Notes: generated from the sequence alone by a model not told the origin. A stretch of DNA of 64,000 nucleotides from Vandiemenella viatica (GCA_031002005.1 JARYHS010011408.1:220451473-220515472); one strand, 5' to 3'; counted from the stretch's first letter, positions 40,191 to 50,879 are shown. Made by a program: numbers and translations.

Positions 40191-43174
40191 AAATAATAAT
40201 AATTAAATATTATACAAATAAAAATATATATATATAATAATAATAATAATAATATTTATGAAGTAAACATCACCTCAGGTTAGTGGTGGTTCAATATAGG
40301 TAGTGGAAAGGAGAGGAATTAAAAAAAAAAAAAAAAATGACCGGGTATTATCTTAAGTTGAGACCAGGTGGTTGCCTTGTGCCAAGTTTGTACTGGTAGG
40401 CAAGTTCCCACCTTCTGAGTTCAGAGAAACTGCTGCTATTAGGGAGAACTCTGATAGCACGGACTGTGTAACAAGAGTTGAAATTATTCAAGTCGTGGGT
40501 TATGGCATGGGCAGCAACTGGGTGCTTTGGGTTCTGTGTGAACACCGTCTGACGGTGGCCATTCATTCTTATGGAGAGTGCATTTGTGGTCAAATCTATA
40601 TATGAAGCCAGGCAGTGGTTGCATGTTAACTGGTATATTACATGCGTGGTTTCACAGGTGGCGTGTCCTAGTGATAGGGAAGCTTTCCCCTGTGACCGGG
40701 TTGATGAAAGTGGTGGAAGCATGGTGTATGTCACACATCTTGCAGCGTGGTCTATTACATGGGAAAGAGCCTTGGGGTTGACTGTTAGGAAGAGGAAGAC
40801 TGTGTTTGTGGACTAGAAGTTCGCTGAGGTTAGGAGGTCTGCTGAAACAAGTTCTAGGAGGGGCAGGGAGGATTTTAGGAAGAATGGATCTCATTTCAGG
40901 GCATGTTTGTAAGAAATCATAGCCCTGCCGGAGGACTCTGTTGATGGATTCGAGGCCTGGGTAGTACTGTGTGACCAAGACTGGATTGTGGTTGGTTTTT
41001 GCGGGTCTGGGATGATTGATTGGCTGATTCAGTTGTGATGTAGCACGTGAAAGCTGTTTGTTAACCAAAGCTGGAGGGTAGTTGCGAGATATTAATGCTT
41101 CTGAAATACTGTTTGAATAATCCATGAGAGACTGTTGGTTAGAGCATATGCGACTACCTCGAATGCCAAGACTGTAGGGGAGTGAACGTTTGGTGTGGTA
41201 TGGGTGGCAACTGTCGAAATGGAGATACTGTTGAAGATTGGTTGGTTTGATGTGAACTGAAGAGTTGAGATAGCCATTGGATAGGGACAAATCGACATCC
41301 AAGAATGTGGCCTGGGTGTGGGAGTAGGACCAAGTGAATTTCAGCATGCTAAAGTTATTGAGATGGTTCAGGAAATTTAGCAGTTCATTTTCTCCATGCG
41401 TCCAAATCATAAATATGTCATCAATGAAACGAAGCCAAATGAGGGGTTTGAGAGGGAATTCCTCCAGAAATGTCTGTTCCAGCCGGCCCATGAACAGATT
41501 AGCATAAGAGGGGGCCATGCGGGTACCCATGGCAGTTCCGCAGGTTTGGTGATAGATGTTGCCTTCGAAGGAGAAGTAGTTATTATTAAGGATAAGGTGG
41601 GCTAATTTGATGAGGAAGGATGTCATAGGAAGGCTGTTGGGAGGGCGCTGGTCCAGAAAGTGTTCCATGGCCCTGAGGCCATGCCAGTGTGGAATGTTTG
41701 TATACAAGGACGTGACGTCAATGGTAACCAGTATTGAGTCGGAAGGAAGAGGTGTGGGTAAGGTAGAAAGCCGGAAGAGAAAGTGCTGGGTGTCCTTTAT
41801 ATGAGAAGGGAGCTGATTAACAATGGGCTGTAGGTACTGGTCAACCAAGGCAGAGATGCGCTCAGTTGGCGATCCAGTAGGCTGCAACGATAGGGCGTCC
41901 TGGATTGCCAGGTTTATGGATTTTGGGCAATAGATAAAGGGTGGGTGTACGTGGATTTTGAAGAGTGAGAAGCGAAATGGATTGTGGGGTGAGACCTTGG
42001 AGAGGTCCACTAAACTGTACATATTCTTGTAATTTTTTTGTTGACAGCAGGAGTTGGATCTTCCGATAGGCAGCAGTAGGTTTTGGTGTCTGATAGCTGA
42101 CGAAGAGCTTCAGCCACATAGTCATTCCTGTTCATGACTACAGTGGTTGAGCCCTTGTCAGCTGGAAGGATAATGAGATTCTGAATTGCTGGAGAGTTGT
42201 TTTCTGGCACGGGTTTCAGCTGGGCTAAGATTATCGGTGTTTGCTAAAGATTTAAGGAAAGTGGGAGAGGCCAAACTGGTGGAAAGGAAATCTTCAAAAA
42301 TTTGGAGGGGATGGTTCTGGGGAAGAGGTGGAGGGTCAAGTGTGGATGATGGTTTGAATTTCTCTAGACTTGGTTCTAGGTTGTCCTGATATCCCTGTTC
42401 ACTGCTATTAGTGGCAAAGTGATACCGCCAGCGGAGTGTACGGCAGAACGATAGAGAGTCACGGACTAGTTTGGCATGGTCAAATGTGGGGGTGGGTGAG
42501 AAGGTGAGTCCTTTGGAGAGTACAGAGAGCTGGGATTCAGATAATGGTGATGAGGATAGGTTTATAACTGACAGTTTAGGCTTGGGAGTAGGACTTTGGT
42601 GCAGAGAGCGAGGTGCAGGTTTTAAAGGGGGAGGTTGAGGTATGTTGAGGAGCTGGGCAATGGACGGTTTTGAGGAAATCAGAGGAGGCTGTGATTTTGA
42701 TTGGTAGACCATTGGTTGGTGTGGAAGAAACTGCCCTAGTGCAAGATGGGACTTCAGCAATTTGGATAACTTCTGTAAATGTTTCTGGGCATGCATACTG
42801 CTGGAGTTAACTGCTTGCTGTAAAATATGCTGCAAAACTGTAATGACTTGTGGGAATGATAACATGAGTATTTTGTGTAGGGATATGAGGTTTCCAGAAT
42901 GTTGGTTAGCCAGAATGGTATATTGTTGCAGAACAAGGTGAGTAAGGGCCAAAGACTGTTGGTAGCGAAAGGCATGTAGGGCAGGGTGAGTTTGTGGGGG
43001 ACAACCAAATATTGGCAGTTTGATTGTAAGACCATTTGGAGGTATGTTGAAGAACAGACATGCTTTTAAAAAAAGGATATGTGATTGAAATTTGGCGAGC
43101 TGAAAAGCATGGTATCTGTAGCTATGTATGTATTTATCAACAAGTGGCCTATATAGTGATGTCAGTGGAGGCAT
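39816..43174 (-). mobile_element. Penelope-like element, left copy of the inverted pair
   Basis: The minus-strand PLE starts with the N-terminal coding domain near 43174, runs to the nuclease stop at 40348 and ends in the tail with poly-A, (TA)n (about 40140-40186) and the terminal ATCATCTAAAGGTAAGTGG block at about 39845-39864. Its part from about 41882 to 39816 is the inverse of 43760-45809 with near identity. It is the most complete PLE in the window. Confidence 0.9.
40348..43174 (-). pseudogene. PLE protein (N-terminal domain, RT, zinc linker, GIY-YIG), frameshifted
   Basis: The N-terminal frame (43174-42158, 338 codons) has AKFQSHILFLKACLFFNIPP and a Pro/Ser-rich linker. A frameshift near 42195 leads to LIILPADKGSTTVVMNRNDY (about 42180), and another near 42030 to LYLLPKIHKPGNPGRPIVAA (about 41930). 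The long frame 42022-40652 holds RT motif A as VTIDVTSLYTNIPH, the CGTAMGTRMAPSYANLFMG block and motif C FIDDIFMIW, then CNRPRCKMC. One extra base near 40672, relative to the plus copy, shifts it before the nuclease frame (40734-40348) with VIYQLTC, SYIDLTT (YIG changed to YID) and SELRRWELAYQY. All RT catalytic Asp residues are present, but the frame is broken at three places at least. Confidence 0.9.
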
Positions 43175-43745
43175 GTTGAAAGCCAGAAATGTTTATATAG
43201 GAGAATGCAAATAGGGTTCGTTGTCGGAAATGAGGTTTGAATTGTAGTAAGATGATCAACAAACACGGGGAAAAAAAAAAAAAAAAAAAAAAAATTAAAG
43301 TGACTTCAAATGTGGGTTCATAGTTAACAATGAGCTTTAAGATGCACGCCGATAAAAGCGAGAGCGGTAAAAACTGGAAGGGACAGTAATAAGATATTCA
43401 AAGGACGCTCAAAATGTATGTAACAATTCAGGTATTTGCATGCGTGCCGTGGAAAATTCCGTTGCTCAAGTGGAAATGGGACGCTAATATAAAAACATAT
43501 ATATGTAAAATTTCAATGAATGTAATGATTATCAGCAGAAGTTACGCAGTAATAAGATGGAAACACTGTCGGAACGGTAGGTATCGGTGCGTGGAGAGTA
43601 CAATATGCCGTTGACGGTAACAATGGTTTGATATACGATGTGAGGTTATGTAGTCTGATTTGTAATTAACTATGAAACGGCGAAAAATAAAACGGAAAAC
43701 AAACAAAAAGGAAGAGAAAGAGAAGAAGGAAGTAAAGAAAAAATA
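43175..43745. other. Spacer between the two PLE copies
   Basis: This is sequence upstream of the left PLE's N-terminal domain, with an A-run at about 43269-43294. No gene was recognised. It may contain the PLE 5' untranslated region and the junction with the truncated right copy. Confidence 0.5.
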
Positions 43746-43749
43746 ACAC

Positions 43750-45439
43750 AAATATAGTTACAGCCTATGGATCGCCAACTGAGCGCATCTCTGCCTTGGT
43801 TGACCAGTACCTACAGCCCATTGTTAATCAGCTCCCTTCTCATATAAAGGACACCCAGCACTTTCTTTTCCGGCTTTCTACCTTACCCACACCTCTTCCT
43901 TCCGACTCAATACTGGTTACCATTGAAGTCACGTCCTTGTATACAAACATTCCACACTGGCATGGCCTCAGGGCCATGGAACACTTTCTGGACCAGCGCC
44001 CTCCCAACAGCCTTCCCATGACATCCTTCCTCATCAAATTAGCCCACCTTATCCTTAATAATAACTACTTCTCCTTCGAAGGCAACATCTACCATCAAAC
44101 CTGCGGAACTGCCATGGGTACCCGCATGGCCCCCTCTTATGCTAATCTGTTCATGGGCCGGCTGGAACAGACATTTCTGGAGGAATTCCCTCTCAAACCC
44201 CTCATTTGGCTTCGTTTCATTGATGACATATTTATGATTTGGACACATGGAGAAAATGAACTGCTAAATTTCCTGAACCATCTCAATAACTTTAGCATGC
44301 TGAAATTCACTTGGTCCTACTCCCACACCCAGGCCACATTCTTGGATGTCGATTTGTCCCTATCCAATGGCTATCTCAACTCTTCAGTTCACATCAAACC
44401 AACCAATCTTCAACAGTATCTCCATTTCGACAGTTGCCACCCATACCACACCAAACGTTCACTCCCCTACAGTCTTGGCATTCGAGGTAGTCGCATATGC
44501 TCTAACCAACAGTCTCTCATGGATTATTCAAACAGTATTTCAGAAGCATTAATATCTCGGAACTACCCTCCAGCTTTGGTTAACAAACAGCTTTCACGTG
44601 CTACATCACAACTGAATCAGCCAATCAATCATCCCAGACCCGCAAAAACCAACCACAATCCAGTCTTGGTCACACAGTACTACCCAGGCCTCGAATCCAT
44701 CAACAGAGTCCTCCGGCAGGGCTATGATTTCTTACAGACATGCCCTGAAATGAGATCCATTCTTCCTAAAATCCTCCCTGCCCCTCCTAGAACTTGTTTC
44801 AGCAGACCTCCTAACCTCAGCGAACTTCTAGTCCACAAACACAGTCTTCCTCTTCCTAACAGTCAACCCCAAGGCTCTTTCCCATGTAATAGACCACGCT
44901 GCAAGATGTGTGACATACACCCTGCTTCCACCACTTTCATCAACCCGGTCACAGGGGAAAGCTTCCCTATCACAGGACACGCCACCTGTGAAACCACGCA
45001 TGTAATATACCAGTTAACATGCAACCACTGCCTGGCTTCATATATAGGTTTGACCACAAATGCACTCTCCATAAGAATGAATGGCCACCGTCAGACGGTG
45101 TTCACACAGAACCCAAAGCACCCAGTTGCTGCCCATGCCATAACCCACGACTTGAATAATTTCAACTCTTGTTACACAGTCCGTGCTATCAGAGTTCTCC
45201 CTAATAGCAGCAGTTTCTCTGAACTCAGAAGGTGGGAACTTGCCTACCAGTACAAACTTGGCACAAGGCAACCACCTGGTCTCAACTTAAGATAATACCC
45301 GGTCATTTTTTTTTTTTTTTTTTTAATTCCTCTCCTTTCCACTACCTATATTGAACCACCACTAACCTGAGGTGATGTTTACTTCATAAATATTATTATT
45401 ATTATTTTTTATTTGTATAATATTTAATTATTATTATTT

Positions 45440-45491
<52 letters not shown>

Positions 45492-45809
45492 TCCCCAATA
45501 TATATTATATTTTGATCTTCCCACCAACCAGAAATTAGTTTGGATATTAATTTTTGCTCGGGTATGAGCTCTGATTCACTGCCCCTCTACTTTTCCTATG
45601 TTTGAATTTTCCCCCACCATTTTCTCGACCGGCGGTCTTTCCGTGAGGCAGTCTCCGGGTGCGCCCACCTCTCATAATGTTCTCTTGTTGAAGAAGGGTT
45701 TTGTCCCGAAAATTTCTTTATTATTTGTTTTTGTGTCTTTTCTGTGTGTTCGCGCCCCACATCCATCATCTAAAGGTAAGTGGTGGCTCATTTCCCTATC
45801 CTAATTTGA
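43750..45809 (+). mobile_element. Penelope-like element, right copy (5'-truncated)
   Basis: Homology to other PLEs starts abruptly at about 43760, within the RT N-terminal region (GSPTERISALVDQY). It continues through the nuclease to the tail with a T-run (45307-45324), (TA)n (about 45447-45483), the GAAGAAGGG...CCCGAAAATTTC block (about 45691-45715) and the terminal GGTAAGTGGTGGCTCATTTC. No 5' coding part or start codon is present. Confidence 0.92.
43796..45295 (+). CDS. PLE RT-GIY-YIG open frame (499 codons, 5'-truncated; motif A Asp replaced by Glu)
   Basis: The frame is open from about 43750 to a TAA at 45293-45295. It lacks an ATG at its start (TTG at 43796 is only a codon in frame), so it is a truncated PLE protein rather than a complete gene. 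Numbering from 43796: RT motif A at 41-54 reads VTIEVTSLYTNIPH, with Glu44 where the left copy and other RTs have the catalytic Asp (GAA at 43925-43927 against GAC). CGTAMGTRMAPSYANLFMG is at 103-121 and motif C FIDDIFMIW at 141-149. Cys364, Cys369 and Cys372 form a zinc-linker motif. The GIY-YIG nuclease has VIYQL at 403-407 and SYIG at 415-418, ending with SELRRWELAYQ. It is well preserved, but the substitution and missing N-terminus argue against autonomous activity. Confidence 0.9.
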   Translation: MVDQYLQPIVNQLPSHIKDTQHFLFRLSTLPTPLPSDSILVTIEVTSLYTNIPHWHGLRAMEHFLDQRPPNSLPMTSFLIKLAHLILNNNYFSFEGNIYHQTCGTAMGTRMAPSYANLFMGRLEQTFLEEFPLKPLIWLRFIDDIFMIWTHGENELLNFLNHLNNFSMLKFTWSYSHTQATFLDVDLSLSNGYLNSSVHIKPTNLQQYLHFDSCHPYHTKRSLPYSLGIRGSRICSNQQSLMDYSNSISEALISRNYPPALVNKQLSRATSQLNQPINHPRPAKTNHNPVLVTQYYPGLESINRVLRQGYDFLQTCPEMRSILPKILPAPPRTCFSRPPNLSELLVHKHSLPLPNSQPQGSFPCNRPRCKMCDIHPASTTFINPVTGESFPITGHATCETTHVIYQLTCNHCLASYIGLTTNALSIRMNGHRQTVFTQNPKHPVAAHAITHDLNNFNSCYTVRAIRVLPNSSSFSELRRWELAYQYKLGTRQPPGLNLR

Positions 45810-46083
45810 TTCCTTTCCGCTACTTAGCGTCTTTTTTTCATTGTTATTATATATATAGATTGCTAGAAGACAGTAGGCACTAAACAGCACAACGAATAAG
45901 ATTCTGTCCCTTCAGCTGTGGTAAGCAGTACTTATTCTCCTTTCCAAATCTTTTAATTACATGTATATATAATTTGCTTTTTTAATCTCTGCATTGGATG
46001 ATTTATTATTATAGTTACAGCCAAAATTGCTGTACAATATAGAATCCCGGGATATGAAAATTGTGACACTGCTAATGTTTTAG

Positions 46084-46265
46084 GCTGCAAGGCAACAGCT
46101 GGAGCGACTTCCACGAAGGCAGACACAAGCGTCTTCCTCTGCAAATGCTGGTGGTGTGGGCTCTAGTTCTGGAGCCTGTGGTTCAGCTTCCACGGGCAAT
46201 TCTGGTGCAGCTTCAGAATCCAAGACCCATAATTCACAAAACAACTCGCAATACTTGCTCACAAG
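46084..46265 (+). CDS. KCMF1: KCMF1 exon (182 bp): AARQQLE...QYLLTR segment
   Basis: The acceptor is ...GCTAATGTTTTAG (AG at 46082-46083). It reads AARQQLERLPRRQTQASSS, a Gly/Ser/Ala-rich stretch (GGVGSSSGACGSASTGNSG), then ESKTHNSQNNSQYLLTR with the last Arg codon split. The donor is GTTTGTCAT at 46266. KCMF1 orthologues have AARQQLE directly after the ...QLQLERQ block and a conserved SQ(F/Y)LLTRL motif after a variable Ser/Thr-rich linker, both seen here. The next expected residues (LNDPKM-type) were not found before 64000, so the downstream intron is at least 17.7 kb. The exon is intact. Confidence 0.92.
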
Positions 46266-46449
46266 GTTTGTCATAAGCAAATTATACTTGAGAATGGTTT
46301 CATGTTTGAAAATATCTATGCACTCAATGGCATTCTTGCCTGTATTTCATATTTACTCTTAGGCTAATGTTGTATACAGATTTTCTTCTTGTTTATCAAG
46401 TTAGGAAGTTATTTTTTCCCATGTTGAACTAATTGTATGTATGAAAATA

Positions 46450-49310
46450 AGGAGGGAAAATACCCATCAGTTATAGAGAGTGTGACCTGAGGAAGGTGGT
46501 GAAGGAGGTGCAGCATACCAGGGTGGAACTCATGCAGGTTCTAAGTCGCCATGATTGACCACAGTTGAACCATGCTGAGAAGCGTGTAATCATGGAAACA
46601 GAGATGCAACTTGGAAGAGGCATTAGTTCTGTTTTGGGAGTTGTGCCTGTGAACACCATTGATAGGTGGGGAGTTTACTAGGCATGGCTTACACCTAAAT
46701 AGAAAGGGGAAGGGAGTTGTTTGCTAAAGCTGTAAGGGAGCCCACTTCCTGTTATGAAGGGGTCAGGACAATGTATTTTTTAGGTTAGGGGCTGCTGGTG
46801 AGGGGACAAAATAAGTGATTGAAGGGATACTGATTGTAGATGCACTATGGGAAAAACACACATGCTAAAGAAACAGATGAAGCTATTGAAATAACAACAG
46901 AAATGGGTATAACTGGAAAGACAAAGGTTAATGCTGAAAATACCACAAAGGCAAAAATAAGGGTGTTATTGGTGAATTGTAGAAGTATAATGAACAAAGT
47001 GATAGAATTTGCAAACATAATATAGATATGTAAACCACAAGTGATTATATGGGTTTAGTCTTGGTTAAAAGAAGGAATATTAGACAGTGAGGTCCTGAAG
47101 GTTACAGAGAGTACCGCAGAGACAGAGGAGCGATTGGTGGAGGGGTATTCATACTGGTTAGCAAAGATTACTATAGTTTTCTGGTGTTCATAGATCATGA
47201 CCATGACTTACTAGGGGTAGATTTTTGGGGTGATAAAAAAGAAAAAAATCAGAGTATTGGCTGCTTACTGGAGTGGAAGAATGAATGTTGGAGATGAGAT
47301 TCTTGGAGAGAAACTAAATTCACATTCACAGTTCAGAGGTGAATGTAGAATGGAAGATTTGCAAATACCTTAGTGAGGGAATGAGGTTTTACACAAATGG
47401 TAGAGCAAAATATGAGGGGACCAAACATGTTGGATATCTTTCTAATCAAGCCTGATGAAAATCTTGCAGGGTATAACTGAAATAATAAGCGATCACAATG
47501 TAGTGCTGACGGATATTAGGGGATTCAGTAAACCAGAGGCCAAAATAAAAGGGGGGAGATAGGTATAGTTATAAAAAGGCACAGACTTTAGAATTGAAGA
47601 GAGATTTTATGGAAAGGTTCAGCAAATTGAAGGATTGTTCAAGTACAGTGGAGGAAAAATGGGAAAAGTTTAAGGAGATAATAAAAATGGTGAGGAGATG
47701 TGGAAGATGAAGAGAAGTACAGAACCTACATACTACAATAGTGAGATGAGGAGGTTAAAGAAGCTAGTGAGATGGAAACCCAGCAGAGTTAAGAGACAGT
47801 AAGGCAATTAAGAGCAAAAAGAGAAGCAAAGGATGTATTTATGAAGAATATTATTGGTGTAGGAGGACCACTGAACGATGCAACTAGAAATTTCTATGTC
47901 TATATTAGAAAACTGAGGGGAGGGGAAGGGAAGATATTCAGACTATTGTAGATATTAAAGATTGTGGGATATGATATTGTACCTTACCTTGAAATTTTAT
48001 TTAAAATGAGTCTGGAGTCTTGCTGCTTACCAGAGGATTGGAAAAGAGCGATAATAATACCGGTTCATAAAGGATGGTTTACAAACAGGTTTTGGGACAG
48101 GCCAATTAGTTTGACATCAGTGATAGGCAAAATGATGGAGAGATTGATATGCAATTATATCAGAAATGTCTGTGAGGAAAGAAACTGGTTTTCAGATTGA
48201 CAACATGGCTTTAGGCAAGGATATTCATGTGAATCTCATATGGTGGTCTATATGCAAGATATTTCAGTTGATTTGGACAAGGTAGGCCAAGTTGATAATG
48301 TGGCACTAGATTTTTCTAAGGCATTTGTCAGATTGAAGCCATAAAATGGTTTTAATTAAATTGAACTCTATTACTTACTGGGTAAAGAAATTCTTAAAAG
48401 CTAGAGAGTAGAAATACATTTCCAAAAGAGGTGGAAGTAAATATGGTAGTGTATTCAGATTGTTGCTGATCATTATTCTAATGAATGATTGTGTTGATGG
48501 TTTACAGTCAGAATTTAGTTTTTTTGCAGATGATATAATGGTATACAATAGGATCAAAACAGGTGAAGACTGTGAACAGCTGCAGGGTGATCTGGATAGA
48601 ATATCTAAATGGGTAGGTCAGCATGGAATGAAGATAAATGCCAAAAACAAGTCAGCTTAATAGGTACACAGATTAAAAAATAAGTTAAATGTGATTATAA
48701 GGTGGGGTCAGAATTGCTTGTTGAAGACTTGAAATGTAAATATCTTGACATAACATTTGATAACAAATTCAACTGGGTAGAGAACATTGGACAGGTGGTA
48801 AGAGAAGGTTACAAAATCCTTCATTTACTGGAGAGGGTGATGGGAGGATGTACCAGAGAAGTTAGGGAATTGGGTTACAAAACTTGGTCAGACCATTGGT
48901 TGAATATGGTGGTGTAGTTTGTAACCCACATTTTGGTTTTCAGATACAGGAGTTGGAGGGTGTTCACAGAAGAGCAGCTTGATTTGTTTGTGCAAATTAT
49001 TGCAGGACACAGTCTATAATTGATATGATAAAGGAGATGGATAGGGAGTCATTGGAGGAGAGGAGGTGAAGAGAGTGCTGGGAATGTGCAATGCATATGT
49101 TGGTGATGGGGGCTAGGAGGAATTTTGACCAAAGAATTAGGAATAGTGCATGGAAGGGGAAAGGTGACCATGACCACAAGCTGGCACACAATTTCATGTA
49201 TAAGGGAATGGGAAAATTTTCTTTTGTTGGTAGGGGCGTCAGGGATTGTAACAAATTAACAAAGTGAAGTGATGAATAATTTACCAAAAACGCTTAAGGA
49301 AATTAAAATT
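46450..49310 (+). mobile_element. LINE (non-LTR retrotransposon), decayed, nearly full length
   Basis: The plus strand carries, in order, a leader with HLNRKGKG-like residues (about 46690), an endonuclease start (VLLVNCRSIMNKVIEFANII, about 46960), RT blocks (48000-48660) and a C-terminal block (48700-49260). It ends in AT-rich sequence near 49310. It has the same family signature as the fragments at 7690-7960, 52310-53060 and 57725-58135. It lies downstream of exon 46084-46265, in the next KCMF1 intron if that intron continues. Confidence 0.75.
46840..49260 (+). pseudogene. LINE endonuclease/RT protein, broken
   Basis: The endonuclease N-terminus reads AKIRVLLVNCRSIMNKVIEF then stops. A later block resembles VIIWV..SWL. 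RT blocks: LESCCLPEDWKRAIIIPVHK with ISLTSVIGKMMERLICNYI (about 48005-48170), QHGFRQGYSCESHMV (about 48200-48240), NVALDFSKAFV (motif A, about 48297-48330), a missing motif B region, and FFADDIMVYNRI (motif C, about 48520-48555) followed by LDRISKWVGQHGMKINAKN. C-terminal parts are KYLDITFDNKFNWVENI, LGYKTWSDHWL and FSFVGRGVRDCNKL. Many stops, frameshifts and a deletion between motifs A and C make it inactive. Confidence 0.8.
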
Positions 49311-49430
49311 TGTAAATTGGAAAATTAAATGGGGAAGGTATATAACACTAATTATAAACTAATTTAAAAATAAAATGGTGGTAATTAGATGACAAGTGGA
49401 ATTGCCATGAGTGTTAGCTTCATTGCAATT

Positions 49431-49632
49431 AAAATGAATAACAACTTACCACAGATGAAGACACCAGGGCCAAATGAACACAAAAACACTAACAGCATTT
49501 ACAATATTTTGGCCTAAAACATTATTCATGTATTTAAACCAAAATATTGTAAATGTTTCTGGTTTTCTTTTTTTCATCAGGCCCGTCATCGGTGGTAAGT
49601 GACAGGTTGTTTTTCCTATTAGTCCTTATTTT
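49431..49632. repeat. Foldback of PLE tail sequence
   Basis: The left arm (about 49431-49512: ACAACTTACCACAGATGA ... ACAATATTTTGG) is the inverse of about 49538-49632 (CCAAAATATTGT ... ATCGGTGGTAAGTGACAGG). The arms are about 80-95 bp with mismatches, around a roughly 25-nt centre. The block order within each arm is that of the PLE tail. Confidence 0.75.
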
Positions 49633-50275
49633 CATTGTCTGGTGGTAGTTTGACTGTCGCCACTATTTAATTATATCAATAAAAAGATTTTTTTAACTTT
49701 TGAGATGATGGTGCAATGAAAGACTTAAGTATTTCATATTTTTGCCACTAGCATTGACTTGCACTGATGGTTCTTTACTGATTTTAATGGTTCAATTTTT
49801 CAGAATTGTGCAAAATGAAGTAGTTATATTTTTATGTGGCCAGCAGATCAAAAATAATAAAATATATCTCAGCAGAAAGGAGGAAACTGAAATGGTGAAC
49901 AGATTCATACTCGATCAAGAAAGCTGTAGTTTATAGTGGCCATAATGATCAGGCATCTCTCCAGCCAGTCACTGGCCCGCTGGTACAATGGAAAGCCAAA
50001 TTGCTAAGGGTTGCTTTGCTTCCAAAATAAAGAGCCACAGCTCTAGTTTACTACTTGCCATTGCAGTGTTCATAAATAACACTCTTAGGAAAGCCATACT
50101 CATTCTTTAATAAAATGTGGGGGAGACTACTTCCTACTGCACAGCTTACTGCCATAAATAAATAAATGAATGAATATAGATCAAAGGAAAAATGTATTTA
50201 TAAATAATAAATATTAAAAACAAAAAATCTAACTATGAAGCAATGGAGTAGGGAGAAATGCCATGAGGCAATATT
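49633..50275. other. No recognisable feature
   Basis: This is AT-rich sequence. The 64-codon frame at 49742-49936 has no domain. Confidence 0.5.
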
Positions 50276-50524
50276 TATATGAAAAGGAAAGAGAAATTAT
50301 ACCCAGTACTCACCAATGTTGAAGTAAGAAGAGCAGCAGCAACAAAAAATATTTCATGAACGCAAAAAAATATGGTTGGCGATTGTGCGAGCTTAGCTGT
50401 ATTTGTCTATTTTCTTGAAGAGGTATTTTGCCCCAAATATTGTTATTTGTGTTGTGATTTTTTTTCCTACCTTCCTCCCTTCAACTTTGGTGAGTATTGG
50501 GTATAATTTATCTTTCCTTTTCAA
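50276..50524. repeat. Foldback of a second PLE-tail type
   Basis: The left arm (50276 to about 50340: AAAAGGAAAGAGAAATTATA, CCCAGTACTCACCAATGTTG) is the inverse of about 50470-50524 (CAACTTTGGTGAGTATTGGG, TATAATTTATCTTTCC). The middle has TTGAAGAGGTATTTTGCCCC followed by AAATATTG, a decayed form of the recurrent CTGANGA/GAAA tail motif. The solo fragment at 53097-53270 is the same type. Confidence 0.75.
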
Positions 50525-50599
50525 TGTAACTAAGTCATTAATAATAATAAATAACTAAAATTCATGGGCAGTATAATTAATTAACTTATATAAAATTAT

Positions 50600-50868
50600 T
50601 GAGCGGTCTGGTAGCTCAGTGGTTAAGGCACTTGCTTTCAAAAATTATGCCACTCCTGTCCCGGGTTCGAATCCTGGCAGGTGCACGAATTTTTGAGAGT
50701 TGTTTGATCATGTGAGCTACACCAATACACTCCGTGGTTCAGATTCCACATTAAACTGTAGGTCCCGGAGGAAAGTAACTGGCCATCCTGCCACTGACAA
50801 TGGCTTAGTATGCCTCCTTTGGGAGGATCCAACCAGCCTTTGGGTTGTGGACTAAGTTAGCTTTATAA
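50600..50868 (+). mobile_element. tRNA-derived SINE, second family
   Basis: The head reads GGTCTGGTAGCTCAGTGG (A box TAGCTCAGTGG at about 50611) and GGTTCGAATCC (B box, about 50664-50674). The length and anticodon-like spacing are tRNA-like, but the stretch between them does not give a clear anticodon stem, so it is not called as a tRNA gene. The body runs to about 50868 with CTCCGTGGTTCAGATTCCAC and GGAGGAAAGTAACTGGCC. A degraded copy is at 58540-58720. Confidence 0.8.
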
Positions 50869-50879
50869 AATTATTATTT

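Larger units (their letters stand above)
39816..45809. repeat. Giant inverted repeat: two PLE copies head-to-head, arms about 2.05 kb
   Basis: Left arm 39816 to about 41882 and right arm about 43760 to 45809 are inverse copies that differ at only a few positions. They share the tail with (TA)n, the poly-A/poly-T tract, the nuclease and most of the RT. The intervening 1.88 kb holds the rest of the left PLE (N-terminal domain) and a short unassigned spacer. Outside the arms the flanking sequences are unrelated. Confidence 0.95.
30021..46083 (+). other. KCMF1: KCMF1 GT-AG intron, about 16 kb, filled with transposons
   Basis: It runs from the GTACGCAAG donor at 30021 to the AG at 46082-46083. 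Joining QQVR to AARQQLE across it keeps phase 0. Inside lie two copies of an unclassified 0.7 kb repeat, two hAT elements, a PLE with inverted ends, a mariner remnant, a MITE and the large inverted PLE pair. Confidence 0.85.

Noticed and set aside
40396..41804. Plus-strand open frames (for example 41396-41605, 41607-41804) opposite the PLE
   Set aside because: They are antisense shadows of the minus-strand PLE frame; the same frames reappear on the minus strand opposite the plus-strand copy.
50600..50690. Possible tRNA gene
   Set aside because: The spacing fits, but the anticodon arm is not convincing and the sequence continues into a SINE body.
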